Source of the DNA: Corynebacterium falsenii
GTDB lineage: Bacteria; Actinomycetota; Actinomycetes; Mycobacteriales; Mycobacteriaceae
Length of the DNA stretch: 64,000 bases
Direction of reading: 5' to 3'
Assembly: GCA_001054945.1 (NCBI GenBank)
Contig: JVKJ01000001.1
Location: forward strand, 1 to 64,000
The notes beneath the pieces were generated by a model. It searched no databases. It was not told the origin of the DNA and saw only the letters and a list, made by a program, of their open reading frames with translations. Below are positions 25,879 through 36,356 of the stretch, piece after piece; the stretch's first letter is position 1, and every line of letters begins with the position of its first letter. The translations under genes were made by a program, and so were the position numbers.

Positions 25879-27351
25879 CTACTTCTTCTTTCTCGGGTTG
25901 GTCCTCACACCCAGCAGCACGTCTTCCCAGTGGGGCGTCACGGCCTTGCGACGTCGTTTGGGCTTCTCCTCTTCACCTTGCGGGGGGTGCATCATGAAGT
26001 CCTCGTCATCAGCCGAGCGATCCGTCTGGTCCCGCTGCTGCTGGCCGGCGGGAACTGCGTTCTGTCCGCCGGATCCGTATCCAGACTGAGGGTGTTGCCG
26101 CAGGGAGGCAGGATCGTCCTGGATACCGGGATTGCCTTGCAGGGTGGCCTCGCCGCGCTGAGCCGGTTCAGCGTGCTGTGCTGGGAACTCACCGGGGTAA
26201 CTCATGTTCTCGTACCCTGCACCTGGATTCAGGGGGGTCACGGGCGCCACGCTGCGCACGGGCTGGCTGTAACGGGGATCGACCAAGTCGCCCGCCACGC
26301 TATTGCGTGGCTGCGCGATCGCTGGCCCATTGCCCTCCAGGACGTAAGTGAACTCCGCGACGTGTGAGGCCGACTGTCCAGCCGAGTCCTTATTCCAGCT
26401 CACGGTAATGATCCATTGGCGCGCCTGATCTTGGAACGCGTCCCACTCGGCATCCGCCAACTTTTCACCACGCGCGGCGAAGGCAGTGGCCAGGACTTCC
26501 CACAACTTTTCCTCCGACACCCCGTTGGCATTGACGGGATGAGCGGTGCGCCCCATCTCTGCGATGCGGCTTCGCTCCTGCAGGATGGGCCAGGCATAGG
26601 GCTCGATTCGGGACACATCCGTGTCCGCTTCGTCCGCGAGCTCTTGCATACTAGCGCCGTGCCGCACCCGGTTCTGAATCTCCCGGGGGCTCAGGGAAAT
26701 CTTGCTCCGGTGCGGGCGGGACCCGGTCCGAGGGGAGAGGCCGCCATGGGTGTGCAGCTTCAGGCCCTGCTTGTTGCGCTCGGGAAGTGCGTCTGTCTTT
26801 GGGGACGCCACCGCGTCATCGTCGTCCCGCTGCGCAGGATTTTCCGGCGCTCCCGCAGGGGACTCTTCCTCGGAGACGAGCTCGGCATCGAGGATTTCAG
26901 CGTCTTCCTCCGCCGGTGCATCGGGTTCAGACCCTTCCGAGGCTGTTTCGCCATGGAGCTCTGGACGGTCTGCGCGGCGAAGGGAGGAGAAGGCTGAAAC
27001 CAAGCTGGTATCGCCCGAGGAAGGCTGTTCGGCAGAAGGCTCGCTAGCGGGACCTTCGGGGGATGTGCTGACCTCTGAGGCGCTCGGCGCGGAGAGAGCG
27101 TCCTCGTTGTCGTTCTCCGAGAGTGGGGCGGCCGCGGAGATCGAACCCGCATCGGGGTGGTCGGTGGAAGCGGGCGAGTGGTCCGCACGCGAGTCTCCGC
27201 AGAGCACTCGCTTCAGGTCCTCAGTTACTTCCACAAAGAATTCGCCATCGAACTCACCGTCGGCGCCAGAAAGCGGCTGTTCCGTGTCCGCGAGCCGGAA
27301 TACGAGCGACCTCGGGTCGCTGTCGCCGGAGATCAGAGTGAGTTCTCGCAT
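25879..27351 (-). CDS. sepH: Septation protein SepH (DUF3071)
   Basis: 490 aa. Residues 1-60 hold the conserved N-terminal region (MRELTLISGDSDPRSLVFRL). A long Ser/Glu/Ala-rich disordered part (about 60-205) follows, then the helix-turn-helix-containing core (LSPREIQNRVRHGASMQELA; DVSRIEPYAWPILQERSRIA) and a second disordered tail ending in KKK. SepH of Streptomyces and mycobacteria binds FtsZ and promotes filament bundling at the septum. Probably read from the serC side or its own promoter, and followed by the preceding entry's gene. Confidence 0.9.
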   Translation of the reverse strand: MRELTLISGDSDPRSLVFRLADTEQPLSGADGEFDGEFFVEVTEDLKRVLCGDSRADHSPASTDHPDAGSISAAAPLSENDNEDALSAPSASEVSTSPEGPASEPSAEQPSSGDTSLVSAFSSLRRADRPELHGETASEGSEPDAPAEEDAEILDAELVSEEESPAGAPENPAQRDDDDAVASPKTDALPERNKQGLKLHTHGGLSPRTGSRPHRSKISLSPREIQNRVRHGASMQELADEADTDVSRIEPYAWPILQERSRIAEMGRTAHPVNANGVSEEKLWEVLATAFAARGEKLADAEWDAFQDQARQWIITVSWNKDSAGQSASHVAEFTYVLEGNGPAIAQPRNSVAGDLVDPRYSQPVRSVAPVTPLNPGAGYENMSYPGEFPAQHAEPAQRGEATLQGNPGIQDDPASLRQHPQSGYGSGGQNAVPAGQQQRDQTDRSADDEDFMMHPPQGEEEKPKRRRKAVTPHWEDVLLGVRTNPRKKK

Positions 27352-27395
27352 AAGAGCCTCCTGGGGGTCTACGTGTTCCGTTCAACTCTAACGAA

Positions 27396-27421
27396 CAACT
27401 CCCGCAGGTGGCGGGAGGTTG
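27396..27421 (-). terminator. Terminator downstream of serC
   Basis: CAACTCCCGC (27396-27405) pairs with GCGGGAGGTTG (27411-27421) with one bulge; on the minus strand it is followed by TTCGTT. It separates serC from sepH. Confidence 0.6.
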
Positions 27422-27482
27422 AACCGCATGTGAAAACAACAGCCTGGCCGGCGGTGCTGGCTCGCGCTAAGACGAACGGAGA

Positions 27483-28983
<1,501 letters not shown>

Positions 28984-30261
28984 ATGGCTACTGAGAATCA
29001 GGACAAGGCCGTTCTCCACTATCCAGGTGGCGAATATGAGATGGACATTGTCCGTGCCAAGGAGGGCAACGACGGCGTTGCCCTGGGCAAGATGCTGGCA
29101 GAAACCGGCCTTACGACTCTCGATCCCGGCTACGTCAACACTGGTTCCACCGAGTCTGCGATCACCTACATCGACGGGGCCAATGGCATCCTCCGTTACC
29201 GCGGCTATGACATTGCGGACCTGGCGCAGAATGCCACGTTCAATGAGGTCTCCTACCTCCTCATCAACGGCGAGCTGCCAAATGATGAGCAGCGCGAGGA
29301 GTTCAATTCCCGCATCCGCAATCACACGCTCTTGGATGAGGACTTCAAGGCCGCCTTCCGTGTCTTCCCCCGCGACGCTCACCCCATGTCGGTGCTCGCG
29401 TCCTCCGTTAACATCCTGTCCACCTACTACCAGAAGGACCTGGATCCGCTGGACAAGGAAGCGCAGAAGCTCAACACCTACCGCCTGATGGCCAAGGTCC
29501 CGATGCTGGCGGCCTATGCCTACCGGGCGTCCAAGGGCAAGCCGTACATGTACCCGGACAACTCCCTGAACGCGCGTGAGAACTTCCTGCGCCAGATGTT
29601 CGGCTACCCCACGGAGCCTTACGAAAACGATCCCGTGGTGACTCGCGCCCTGGATAAGCTGCTCATTCTGCACGCTGATCATGAGCAGAACTGCTCCACC
29701 TCCACCGTCCGCATGGTGGGCTCCTCCCAGGCCAACATGTTCGTATCCATCGCTGCGGGTATTAATGCGCTCTCCGGCCCGCTGCACGGTGGCGCCAACC
29801 AGGCAGTGCTCGAAATGCTGGAGGAGATCCACAGCAATGGTGGGGACGCCACCGACTTCATGAATCGCGTGAAGAACAAGGAACCTGGCGTGAAGCTCAT
29901 GGGCTTCGGCCACCGCGTGTACAAGAACTACGATCCGCGCGCCGCCATCGTGAAGGAGTCCGCTCACGAGATCCTGGATCACCTCGGCGGCGATCACTTG
30001 CTGGATCTGGCTATGGAGCTCGAGGAGATCGCGCTGGCCGATGACTACTTCATCGAGCGCAAGCTGTACCCGAATGTGGACTTCTACACCGGTTTGATCT
30101 ACCGCGCCATGGGCTTCCCCACGGACTTCTTCACCGTTCTGTTTGCTATGGGGCGCCTGCCGGGCTGGATTGCTCACTACTTGGAGCAGGTCAATGACCC
30201 GAAGGCGAAGATCAACCGCCCACGTCAGATCTACGTGGGAGAGAACGAGCGGAAGCTCTAA
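28984..30261 (+). CDS. gltA: Citrate synthase
   Basis: 425 aa hexameric-type (type II) citrate synthase; condenses oxaloacetate and acetyl-CoA at the entry of the TCA cycle. Active-site features: LHADHEQNCSTSTVR around residues 229-243, GFGHRVYKNYDPRA with His310, and Asp366 in VDFYTGL. Full length with the N-terminal small beta domain (LHYPGGEYEMDIV). Monocistronic with its own terminator. Confidence 0.97.
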   Translation: MATENQDKAVLHYPGGEYEMDIVRAKEGNDGVALGKMLAETGLTTLDPGYVNTGSTESAITYIDGANGILRYRGYDIADLAQNATFNEVSYLLINGELPNDEQREEFNSRIRNHTLLDEDFKAAFRVFPRDAHPMSVLASSVNILSTYYQKDLDPLDKEAQKLNTYRLMAKVPMLAAYAYRASKGKPYMYPDNSLNARENFLRQMFGYPTEPYENDPVVTRALDKLLILHADHEQNCSTSTVRMVGSSQANMFVSIAAGINALSGPLHGGANQAVLEMLEEIHSNGGDATDFMNRVKNKEPGVKLMGFGHRVYKNYDPRAAIVKESAHEILDHLGGDHLLDLAMELEEIALADDYFIERKLYPNVDFYTGLIYRAMGFPTDFFTVLFAMGRLPGWIAHYLEQVNDPKAKINRPRQIYVGENERKL

Positions 30262-30308
30262 AAACACCAGCAATGGCTGAGCTTTCGGCCTGCTGAGCAA
30301 GACACGAG

Positions 30309-30345
30309 GTGCGCCAACCCCCTTGGGGGACTGGCGCACTTTGTT
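30309..30345 (+). terminator. Terminator of gltA
   Basis: GTGCGCCA (30309-30316) pairs with TGGCGCAC (30332-30339) and CCCCC with GGGGG inside; followed by TTTGTT. Confidence 0.9.
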
Positions 30346-30413
30346 AATATTATGCGCGTTCAAGCACTGACACTGGAAAGAAGCCACAGGGGCTTCAAAG
30401 GAGAGTGGAACAC

Positions 30414-30773
30414 ATGAGTAAGCCGCAAATTGACCTTCAGCATGGCCCGGCTCCCACCGATTTGGTGATCGAGGACATCACCGTCGGGGAGGGCGCTGAA
30501 GCAGTTCCAGGCGGCATGGTTGAGGTTCACTACGTGGGCGTTGACTTCGAGACCGGCGAGGAATTCGATTCCTCTTGGGACCGTGGGGAGTCCATCGAAT
30601 TCCCACTCAACGGCCTCATCGCGGGCTGGCAGGAAGGTATCCCCGGCATGAAGGCCGGTGGGCGCCGCAAGCTGACCATCCCGCCGGAGATGGCTTATGG
30701 TTCCGCGGGCATGGGTCACCCATTGTCAGGGCGGACGCTCGTGTTCATAATTGACCTGCTGGACGTGAAGTAG
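30414..30773 (+). CDS. FKBP-type peptidyl-prolyl isomerase
   Basis: 119 aa, a single FKBP domain with no signal peptide, so cytosolic. Family motifs: VEVHYVG, FDSSWDRG, IAGWQEGIPGMKAGGRRKLTIP, MGHPLSGRTLVF. Catalyses cis-trans isomerisation at proline during folding. AAAGGAG at 30397-30403 sets the start at ATG 30414 (10-nt spacer) rather than the GTG nine bases earlier. Lies directly downstream of gltA, as in other corynebacteria. Confidence 0.95.
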   Translation: MSKPQIDLQHGPAPTDLVIEDITVGEGAEAVPGGMVEVHYVGVDFETGEEFDSSWDRGESIEFPLNGLIAGWQEGIPGMKAGGRRKLTIPPEMAYGSAGMGHPLSGRTLVFIIDLLDVK

Positions 30774-30816
30774 CGCTTGTGTAGTACCGGTTGAGTGACG
30801 TTTCACGGACGCGTGA

Positions 30817-30852
30817 GACCCGAGGAGCATATCGCCCCTCGGGTCATTTTTG
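30817..30852 (+). terminator. Terminator of the FKBP gene
   Basis: GACCCGAGG (30817-30825) pairs with CCTCGGGTC (30837-30845), followed by ATTTTT. Confidence 0.93.
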
Positions 30853-30881
30853 TGTCGAGATCTGCTAAATAGCTGGGCGCG

Positions 30882-32201
30882 CTAGCTAGCCTGGAACGCC
30901 TTCAGCCACGACATTTTCTTGCCATTATTGAGAATGGCATTCCGGTAAATTCGCGCCACGAAGGCCAGCACTGCGACGGTAGCAACCGTGGCGACGAGGA
31001 AGGACAGCGCGACCTGCCACAACGGCATGTGTCCTGCAGCGTATTGCAGAGGCGCTGTCGACAGGCTGAACGGAGGCACCCAGGCGAGAACGTGCATCAC
31101 CGTGGAATCCAATGCCTGCCAGCCGAACATGGGCACATAGATCATTCCCATCATCAGGAAAATGATCGGCATCTGCGTGGATTGCAGGTCCTCTGTGCGG
31201 CTGACCATCGAACCAGCCGCAGCGTAGAGGCTTCCAAAGAACAGCAACCCAATGACCAGGGACAGCAGCATCAATGGGAAGATCCCAAGGTCAAACTGGA
31301 AACCATCCAACAGCCCCGCGGCTTTCACCGCCGCAATGCTCACTCCCAGCACCAGGGCAGTGGAGACGAGGCCAACAATCACGTTCCCCACCAGTTTCCC
31401 AGCCAGAAAGTCCAGTGGGCGAGCACTGGATAGAATGATTTCCACTACGCGCGAGGATTTTTCTTCGGTCACGCGACTGCCGATGTTTCCCGCGAAGAGC
31501 ATGAGGAAGAACATCATCATCGCAGTGCAGGCCAGCACGGTGATCACGCCGGGCAGATTGGCCTCCTTGTCGGCATCCGCGCCGATATCCACGGTGGTCA
31601 TGGGTACCTCCGGCATGGCCTTATGAAAGGCTTCTGGGTTCGCCCCGATGCTTCCCAATGCCTTATTTTGCGCCTCTGCAGTTGCCAGGTTTGTGGCGAT
31701 GGAAACCAACTTGGCATCGGCCTTTCCATCGGTCAGCAGTTCAAATCCATTTCCCGCAGGGACCAGGGCGGCATCTGCGTGGTTGGTGGCGTCCCCATCC
31801 GACTTCACCGCGTCCTCGGCAGCGGCGCGGTCGGTGACCGGCTTGGCGTCCACGACGAGTCCACTGGGGCCACCCATGCCGGGGACAGGGCTCCCGGGGC
31901 TCAAGGGTGGGATGTTCTTCTTGAGAGTCTCTGGGGAGATTCCGACGACGGCCAGGGAGGGAGCCCCTTCGTTCTCGGACTTGTTTTTGAGAAAAGTAAG
32001 CACTCCCACCGCACCGAGAGCCACGACCAGCGTGATGATGAGCGCGGATATGATTCCCTTGTTTTTCATGGCCACAGCCATTTCGCGCGTGGCTACTGTC
32101 TTAATGGTGTTGGCGCTGGAATACCGCTGGGCACCTGCGTTGGAGCCATTACCGGGGCCGGACTCGTTGGGTCGCGAGGCTGGAAGTTTTGTAGTGGGCA
32201 T
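30882..32201 (-). CDS. ABC-2 type permease (NatB-like)
   Basis: 439 aa. One membrane helix near 50-70, a large extracytoplasmic domain (about 75-220), then five to six helices (about 223-425), the standard layout of NatB/YhaP-type permeases; the motif RVTEEKSSRVVEIILSS follows the second helix. Forms an exporter with the ATPase upstream, whose stop is 3 nt before this start. Substrate unknown; sodium, peptides or drugs are possible for the class. Last gene of a four-gene unit that starts with an XRE regulator. Confidence 0.9.
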   Translation of the reverse strand: MPTTKLPASRPNESGPGNGSNAGAQRYSSANTIKTVATREMAVAMKNKGIISALIITLVVALGAVGVLTFLKNKSENEGAPSLAVVGISPETLKKNIPPLSPGSPVPGMGGPSGLVVDAKPVTDRAAAEDAVKSDGDATNHADAALVPAGNGFELLTDGKADAKLVSIATNLATAEAQNKALGSIGANPEAFHKAMPEVPMTTVDIGADADKEANLPGVITVLACTAMMMFFLMLFAGNIGSRVTEEKSSRVVEIILSSARPLDFLAGKLVGNVIVGLVSTALVLGVSIAAVKAAGLLDGFQFDLGIFPLMLLSLVIGLLFFGSLYAAAGSMVSRTEDLQSTQMPIIFLMMGMIYVPMFGWQALDSTVMHVLAWVPPFSLSTAPLQYAAGHMPLWQVALSFLVATVATVAVLAFVARIYRNAILNNGKKMSWLKAFQAS

Positions 32202-32204
32202 GTT

Positions 32205-33146
32205 CTAGGCCTCCAGGCGGGTGATGTGTGGGTGGGTGGGCGTTGGTTGGGAAGGGGTATCGGAGACGACCTCCCGGAACAGTTCGGTTAGGTCCGGTAC
32301 CCGACGAGTGAAGGACCGGACCGGGCCCGCGCTCAGCGCAGCGTTCAAGATTTCCTGGTCCTGGTCGGTGGAGTTCGCCTGGAGGAGGACGCCATCTTGG
32401 GTTTCCCCCACCAACTGGGTTGTGCTGGGGTACCAATTGCGGGCCGGGGTGTGGACCTCGTAGACGATTGGGCCGCGGGAGCGAAGCTCGGCGACGGTGC
32501 CTTCGGCCTGCATGTGCCCATGGGCCACGATGCCCACGCGATCGCAAAGTCTCTGCACGAGATCGAGCTGGTGGGAACTGAACAGCACAGGAACGCCCCG
32601 GCGAGCCCGTTCCACGAGCATTTCGCTCATCACGTTGACGGCCACGGGATCGAGCCCAGAAAAGGGCTCATCCAGGATCAGCAGGTCAGGATCGTGAATG
32701 AGGGAGGCAGCCAGCTGAACGCGCTGCTGATTGCCCAGGGAGAGCTCACTGAGCTTGTCGTTGCGGCGTTCACCCAAACCGAGGCGGTCCAGGAGCTGCG
32801 CAGCGCTGCTGGATGCCGCTGCTTGAGTCATCCCATGCAAGCGGCCGAAGAAGGTGAGCTGGTCTTGCAATCGCTCTTTGGCGTACAGACCGCGTTCTTC
32901 GGGCATGTACCCGATCCGGCGCCGGATGCTGTCGTTCATCGGGGTCTCGCCGATGCGAACCGAGCCAGAATCCGCAGCCAATACACCCAGGGCAATTCGC
33001 ATGGTCGTGGACTTACCGGCGCCGTTGGATCCGACGAACCCGTAGATCTCGCCGGGATGAACGCTGAAGGTCATGTCGCGCAGTGCGTGATTGGTGCCAA
33101 AGGTTTTATTGAGCTGGTCGATGTGGAGGGATTGGGGGGAATCCAT
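32205..33146 (-). CDS. ABC transporter ATPase (NatA-like)
   Basis: 313 aa from ATG 33146, which has AAGGA 7 nt upstream; the open frame up to 33344 is not needed. Walker A GSNGAGKST at 39-47, a divergent signature LSLGNQQR, Walker B LLILDEPFSGLDP and a C-terminal extension of about 90 residues with a regulatory fold. The altered signature is usual for the NatA/YhaQ export group. Pairs with the permease that follows. Confidence 0.92.
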   Translation of the reverse strand: MDSPQSLHIDQLNKTFGTNHALRDMTFSVHPGEIYGFVGSNGAGKSTTMRIALGVLAADSGSVRIGETPMNDSIRRRIGYMPEERGLYAKERLQDQLTFFGRLHGMTQAAASSSAAQLLDRLGLGERRNDKLSELSLGNQQRVQLAASLIHDPDLLILDEPFSGLDPVAVNVMSEMLVERARRGVPVLFSSHQLDLVQRLCDRVGIVAHGHMQAEGTVAELRSRGPIVYEVHTPARNWYPSTTQLVGETQDGVLLQANSTDQDQEILNAALSAGPVRSFTRRVPDLTELFREVVSDTPSQPTPTHPHITRLEA

Positions 33147-33201
33147 AGGTTTGTCCTTGTGTGACGCGGTGAGGTTGGGGGAGTAGCGAAAAATGTCGGA
33201 G

Positions 33202-33894
33202 TTAAACGGGCGCGACAAGCTCGTCGGGCTGTTCCTCTTCTGGTTGAGCAGCGATTTCGAGGGTATATCCCAACGCGGGGAGCGAGCAGATGGCCAAAAT
33301 AGCGATGCAAAGGAACAGGCTCCAGGTGTACATCCACTCTCCACTGGTGAATCCCAGCAGTTCTTTTTCTCCGGAGTGCAATGGGACGTCTTGGAAGCGG
33401 AAAATTGCCCCGGCAGTCAGCATGATCGTCAAGAAGACGACCAGAGCGTACGTCAGCCACTCATAGGCAAGCTTTCGCCAGCGCGCGACAACTTGGATTT
33501 CGTATTCGTCCAAGGCGGAAACGGGGGCATCATCCTTGATATCGATCGCGCTGCGCAACATCGTCCAGGAGACGATGATCACCAGGGAAGCTCCCGTCCA
33601 CAGCCAGATGCCGGGCTGGTAGAAGAGCTGAGTGATTGCACCGACCACCGCCACGACGAGAGCGGCGAAGTACAGCGCTACCAGAAACTTTTGGCGCTGC
33701 GGGCTGCGCTTCCTCCGAGCCTTCTCGGGATCTTTGTTCTCGCGTTTCGCAATGCGATCGCGGTACTTGTACCACCGCTTTTCACGGTGATCTTCCCATG
33801 ATTGACCCAAGCGACTGACAAATCGCCCGAAGTGATCAACTCCACGTTCAATGGCGGAATGGGAGGTGGCATCGGAGGTCGGATGCTGGGTCAT
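33202..33894 (-). CDS. Four-helix membrane protein linked to XRE regulator
   Basis: 230 aa: a charged N-terminus of about 65 residues (RRKRSPQRQK), two membrane helices (about 70-115), a short cytosolic part and two more helices (about 145-165 and 190-215), acidic C-terminus. Start overlaps the stop of the XRE gene by 4 nt (ATGA). 55 nt separate it from the ABC ATPase, so all four genes probably form one operon. Possibly a membrane partner that controls the regulator; family not recognised. Confidence 0.8.
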   Translation of the reverse strand: MTQHPTSDATSHSAIERGVDHFGRFVSRLGQSWEDHREKRWYKYRDRIAKRENKDPEKARRKRSPQRQKFLVALYFAALVVAVVGAITQLFYQPGIWLWTGASLVIIVSWTMLRSAIDIKDDAPVSALDEYEIQVVARWRKLAYEWLTYALVVFLTIMLTAGAIFRFQDVPLHSGEKELLGFTSGEWMYTWSLFLCIAILAICSLPALGYTLEIAAQPEEEQPDELVAPV

Positions 33895-34181
33895 GGTGAA
33901 GCCTCTTCGTCTCGTTGGGTGATGAACCGCTGCGGCAAGGTGACGGACATGGGGGCAAATTCGGTGCGGGAGAATACGGCTTCCACCGGGAGCTGAAATA
34001 CTTCACAAATTCGGAAGGCGAGATCCAGGCTGGGGAAGTGGTCGCCACGTTCTAAAGCTCCGACCGTTTGAGGATTGACATCGATCTTCTTCGCGAGCTC
34101 GGCGCGTGACATGTCCCGATCCACGCGGAGTACCCGAACCCGGTTGTGTATTGGTCTTTGATTCTTTTTTCTCGGGGACAC
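33891..34181 (-). CDS. Small XRE-family (Cro/CI-like) DNA-binding regulator
   Basis: 96 aa from GTG 34181. The helix-turn-helix is IHNRVRVLRVDRDMSRAEL ... DVNPQTVGALERG, with the typical C-terminal LAFRICEVFQLPVEAVFS. No ribosome site lies before the GTG, and TATACA sits about 15 nt upstream, so the message is probably leaderless. Small regulators of this type often sit with a membrane protein and an ABC exporter, probably repressing the operon until an envelope signal or drug is sensed (inference). Confidence 0.85.
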   Translation of the reverse strand: MSPRKKNQRPIHNRVRVLRVDRDMSRAELAKKIDVNPQTVGALERGDHFPSLDLAFRICEVFQLPVEAVFSRTEFAPMSVTLPQRFITQRDEEASP

Positions 34182-34294
34182 ATAACTAAGTGTTGTATAA
34201 ACCCAACAATTTCGCAACAGTTTCTAATAATCTCTTGAAATCGGAGGGCGCCATTGGTGGCGAAAGATCGCTGTCGCGGGGTAAAACTTGACCC

Positions 34295-35155
34295 ATGGAA
34301 CACATCACGTTGAACGATGGAAACAAGATCCCTCAGCTAGGCCTGGGCGTCTGGGAACTCAGCGACGAGCAGGCTTATAACTCTGTCCGAGCCGCGATCG
34401 AGGCCGGATACCGCCATATCGACACCGCCAAGGTCTATGAAAATGAAGAGGCCGTGGGGCGCGCGGTCAACGATGCCATCAAGGCAGGCGACGTCTCCCG
34501 CGAGGACCTGTTCATCACCACGAAGCTGTGGAACGATGACCAAGAGCGCGTCGCCGAAGCGCACGCTGAATCCCTCAAGCGGCTGGGGCTGGATTACGTG
34601 GACCTCTACCTCATCCACTGGCCATGCCCGCAATACGGCAAGTACGCCTCCGCGTTCGCGGACATGCTGAAGCTGCGCGGAGCGGGTGCTAAAAGCGTTG
34701 GCGTCTGTAATTTCTACCCCGAAGCCCTTGACCAGCTGGAGAAAACCACCGGCGAGAAGCCCGCGGTCAACCAAATTGAAATCCACCCAGGCTTCAGTCA
34801 AGTGGACCAGCGCGCAGATAACAATCGACGCGGGATTGTGACAGAGGCATGGTCCCCTCTGGGGCGCGGGGCCAACCTGGAAGATCCCACGATTAGGAAG
34901 ATCGCGGAGGAGCACGGGGTGAGCCCAGCTCAGGCGATCATTCGTTGGCACATCCAGCGCGGTGACGTGGTATTCCCGCGTTCCTCCAACGCGGATCGGG
35001 TGCGAGAGAACTTCGACGTCTTTGGCTTCACTCTCGGCGAAGATGAGATGCAGACCATCACCGGCCTGGACACGGCTGATGGTCGCGGCGGGCCGGACCC
35101 GCGCGAGTTTAACGTCGGGGTGGAAGACCGGATTTCGGGCGAGAACGAGAAGTAA
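34295..35155 (+). CDS. Aldo/keto reductase (2,5-diketogluconate reductase-like)
   Basis: 286 aa NADPH-dependent reductase with a TIM barrel. The catalytic tetrad is complete: Asp43, Tyr48, Lys77, His108 (LIHWP). The cofactor region is VVFPRSSNADRVREN near the end. Reduces aldehydes or ketones; the physiological substrate is unknown. The crotonase gene follows after 6 nt, so the pair is co-transcribed. Confidence 0.93.
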   Translation: MEHITLNDGNKIPQLGLGVWELSDEQAYNSVRAAIEAGYRHIDTAKVYENEEAVGRAVNDAIKAGDVSREDLFITTKLWNDDQERVAEAHAESLKRLGLDYVDLYLIHWPCPQYGKYASAFADMLKLRGAGAKSVGVCNFYPEALDQLEKTTGEKPAVNQIEIHPGFSQVDQRADNNRRGIVTEAWSPLGRGANLEDPTIRKIAEEHGVSPAQAIIRWHIQRGDVVFPRSSNADRVRENFDVFGFTLGEDEMQTITGLDTADGRGGPDPREFNVGVEDRISGENEK

Positions 35156-35161
35156 CACACC

Positions 35162-35932
35162 GTGAGCGTCGATTACGCGCGTGAGGGGGACCTCGCGATC
35201 ATCACCCTGAATCGCCCGGAAAAGCGCAATGCCTTGCGCTCCGAGGATTGCCAGGGGGTTACTGCCGCCGTGAAGCGCGCCGCGGGGCGCGGGGACGCGA
35301 CCGGGGAGGGGACGCCAGCCCGGGCTATCGTACTGCGTGGAAACGGCCCCGCCTTCTGTGCGGGCGCGGACCTGTCGGGCGGGGTGTACGCCGATGATTT
35401 TTGGGGCAGTCTCAAAGACATGCTTCAGGCGATCACGGCTGTGCCTATACCGGTGATTGCGGATGTGCAGGGCCCGGCAGTCGGGGCAGGAAGTCAGCTG
35501 ATTTTAGCTTGTGACCTGCGGGTGTTCGGGAAAGATGCGACGTGCTGGATCCCCGTGGCCGAGCGCGCGTTTGCTCTGGACGCGTGGACGCATGCCCGTG
35601 CCAAGGAACTGATGGGCGGCGCGGTGGCGCGCAACGTGCTGCTCGGTGGGGCGAAGCTGGGGGCTGTTCAGGCCGAGCAGGTTGGTTTTGCGGCGCTTGT
35701 TGGTGGGCCCGAAGAAGCGATCGCGCTGGCCCAACGGGTGGCGGAGTTCGCGCCGCTCTCCTTGGCTTATGCCAAGCGGGCGCTGAATAGTCCTGACCCG
35801 CTGGGGCTTGCCTTGGCCAGTGAGAAGGCGGAGTTGGACGCGCTGTTCCGACAAGTGTGGTCCAGTGAGGACGTGAGAGAGGCACGAGCTGCACGCGCCG
35901 AAAAGCGGAAGCCACGCTTCCGGGGGCGGTGA
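35162..35932 (+). CDS. Enoyl-CoA hydratase/isomerase family protein
   Basis: 256 aa crotonase from GTG 35162. Oxyanion-hole elements CAGADLSG (67-73) and GPAVGAG (104-110) are present. Only one of the two catalytic glutamates of true hydratases can be found: the position matching Glu144 of the rat enzyme appears to be Gln112, while Glu134 may match Glu164. Mycobacterial EchA6-like proteins differ in a similar way, so hydration is doubtful and isomerisation or acyl-CoA binding is possible. Translationally close to the aldo/keto reductase. Confidence 0.9.
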   Translation: MSVDYAREGDLAIITLNRPEKRNALRSEDCQGVTAAVKRAAGRGDATGEGTPARAIVLRGNGPAFCAGADLSGGVYADDFWGSLKDMLQAITAVPIPVIADVQGPAVGAGSQLILACDLRVFGKDATCWIPVAERAFALDAWTHARAKELMGGAVARNVLLGGAKLGAVQAEQVGFAALVGGPEEAIALAQRVAEFAPLSLAYAKRALNSPDPLGLALASEKAELDALFRQVWSSEDVREARAARAEKRKPRFRGR

Positions 35933-35981
35933 ATGCGCGATCTCGACTGCGTCTCACAGCGAGGTCCTCTTGTCGCAGCGA

Positions 35982-36172
35982 TCAAGACCGGTTCAAGCGG
36001 GATGCCATAATGTCGGCGAACACCGTGAGGGCAATAATCAGGCCCATGATCGCAATGCCCCATGCTGGGGGTGCATGCATAGAAAGATGACTAGGCCAAT
36101 GAGAAGACCTACCCATCGAAGTGCGGTGAGGTTTGGCTGACTAGGACTTGTTCTGTGAAGGTCGGGCTGCAT
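35982..36172 (-). pseudogene. Two-helix small membrane protein, split by a one-base indel in a G5 run
   Basis: ATG 36172 (GAGG six nt upstream) opens a 44-codon frame ending at 36038, with one membrane helix (RWVGLLIGLVIFL). A second frame ending at 35982 continues as a perfect second helix (WGIAIMGLIIALTVFADIM). Adding one base to the G run at 36067-36071 (C run on the coding strand) would fuse them into a 63-aa protein with two helices. True frameshift, sequencing error or slippage-controlled gene cannot be told apart here. The start overlaps the 71-aa gene by 32 nt. Confidence 0.55.
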
Positions 36173-36356
36173 GCCACGCCTCAACCTCCGCAGCGTCCCA
36201 CAGCGTCATTCCCTCATGGTGAGCTGCTGGCTGAGGGGCCTGATTCCGAGACACGTAGGTGGTGAATGTGGTCCGTGAAATCCCGCAGTGTCCTGCAGAC
36301 TGCCGAGATGTCCACAACACGCGACCACTATCGAGATCAATGATCTGGATATTCAT
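36141..36356 (-). CDS. Small AlpA/excisionase-like DNA-binding protein
   Basis: 71 aa starting at ATG 36356, internal to a longer spurious frame. The pattern LWTSRQSAGHCGISRTTFTTYV ... LWDAAEVEAWHAARP is that of MerR-like helix-turn-helix proteins of phage and integrative elements (AlpA, Xis). Its ATG overlaps the stop of the upstream 49-aa gene (ATGA, 36353-36356), so translation is coupled. Probable role: excision or control of a lost element. Confidence 0.6.
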   Translation of the reverse strand: MNIQIIDLDSGRVLWTSRQSAGHCGISRTTFTTYVSRNQAPQPAAHHEGMTLWDAAEVEAWHAARPSQNKS

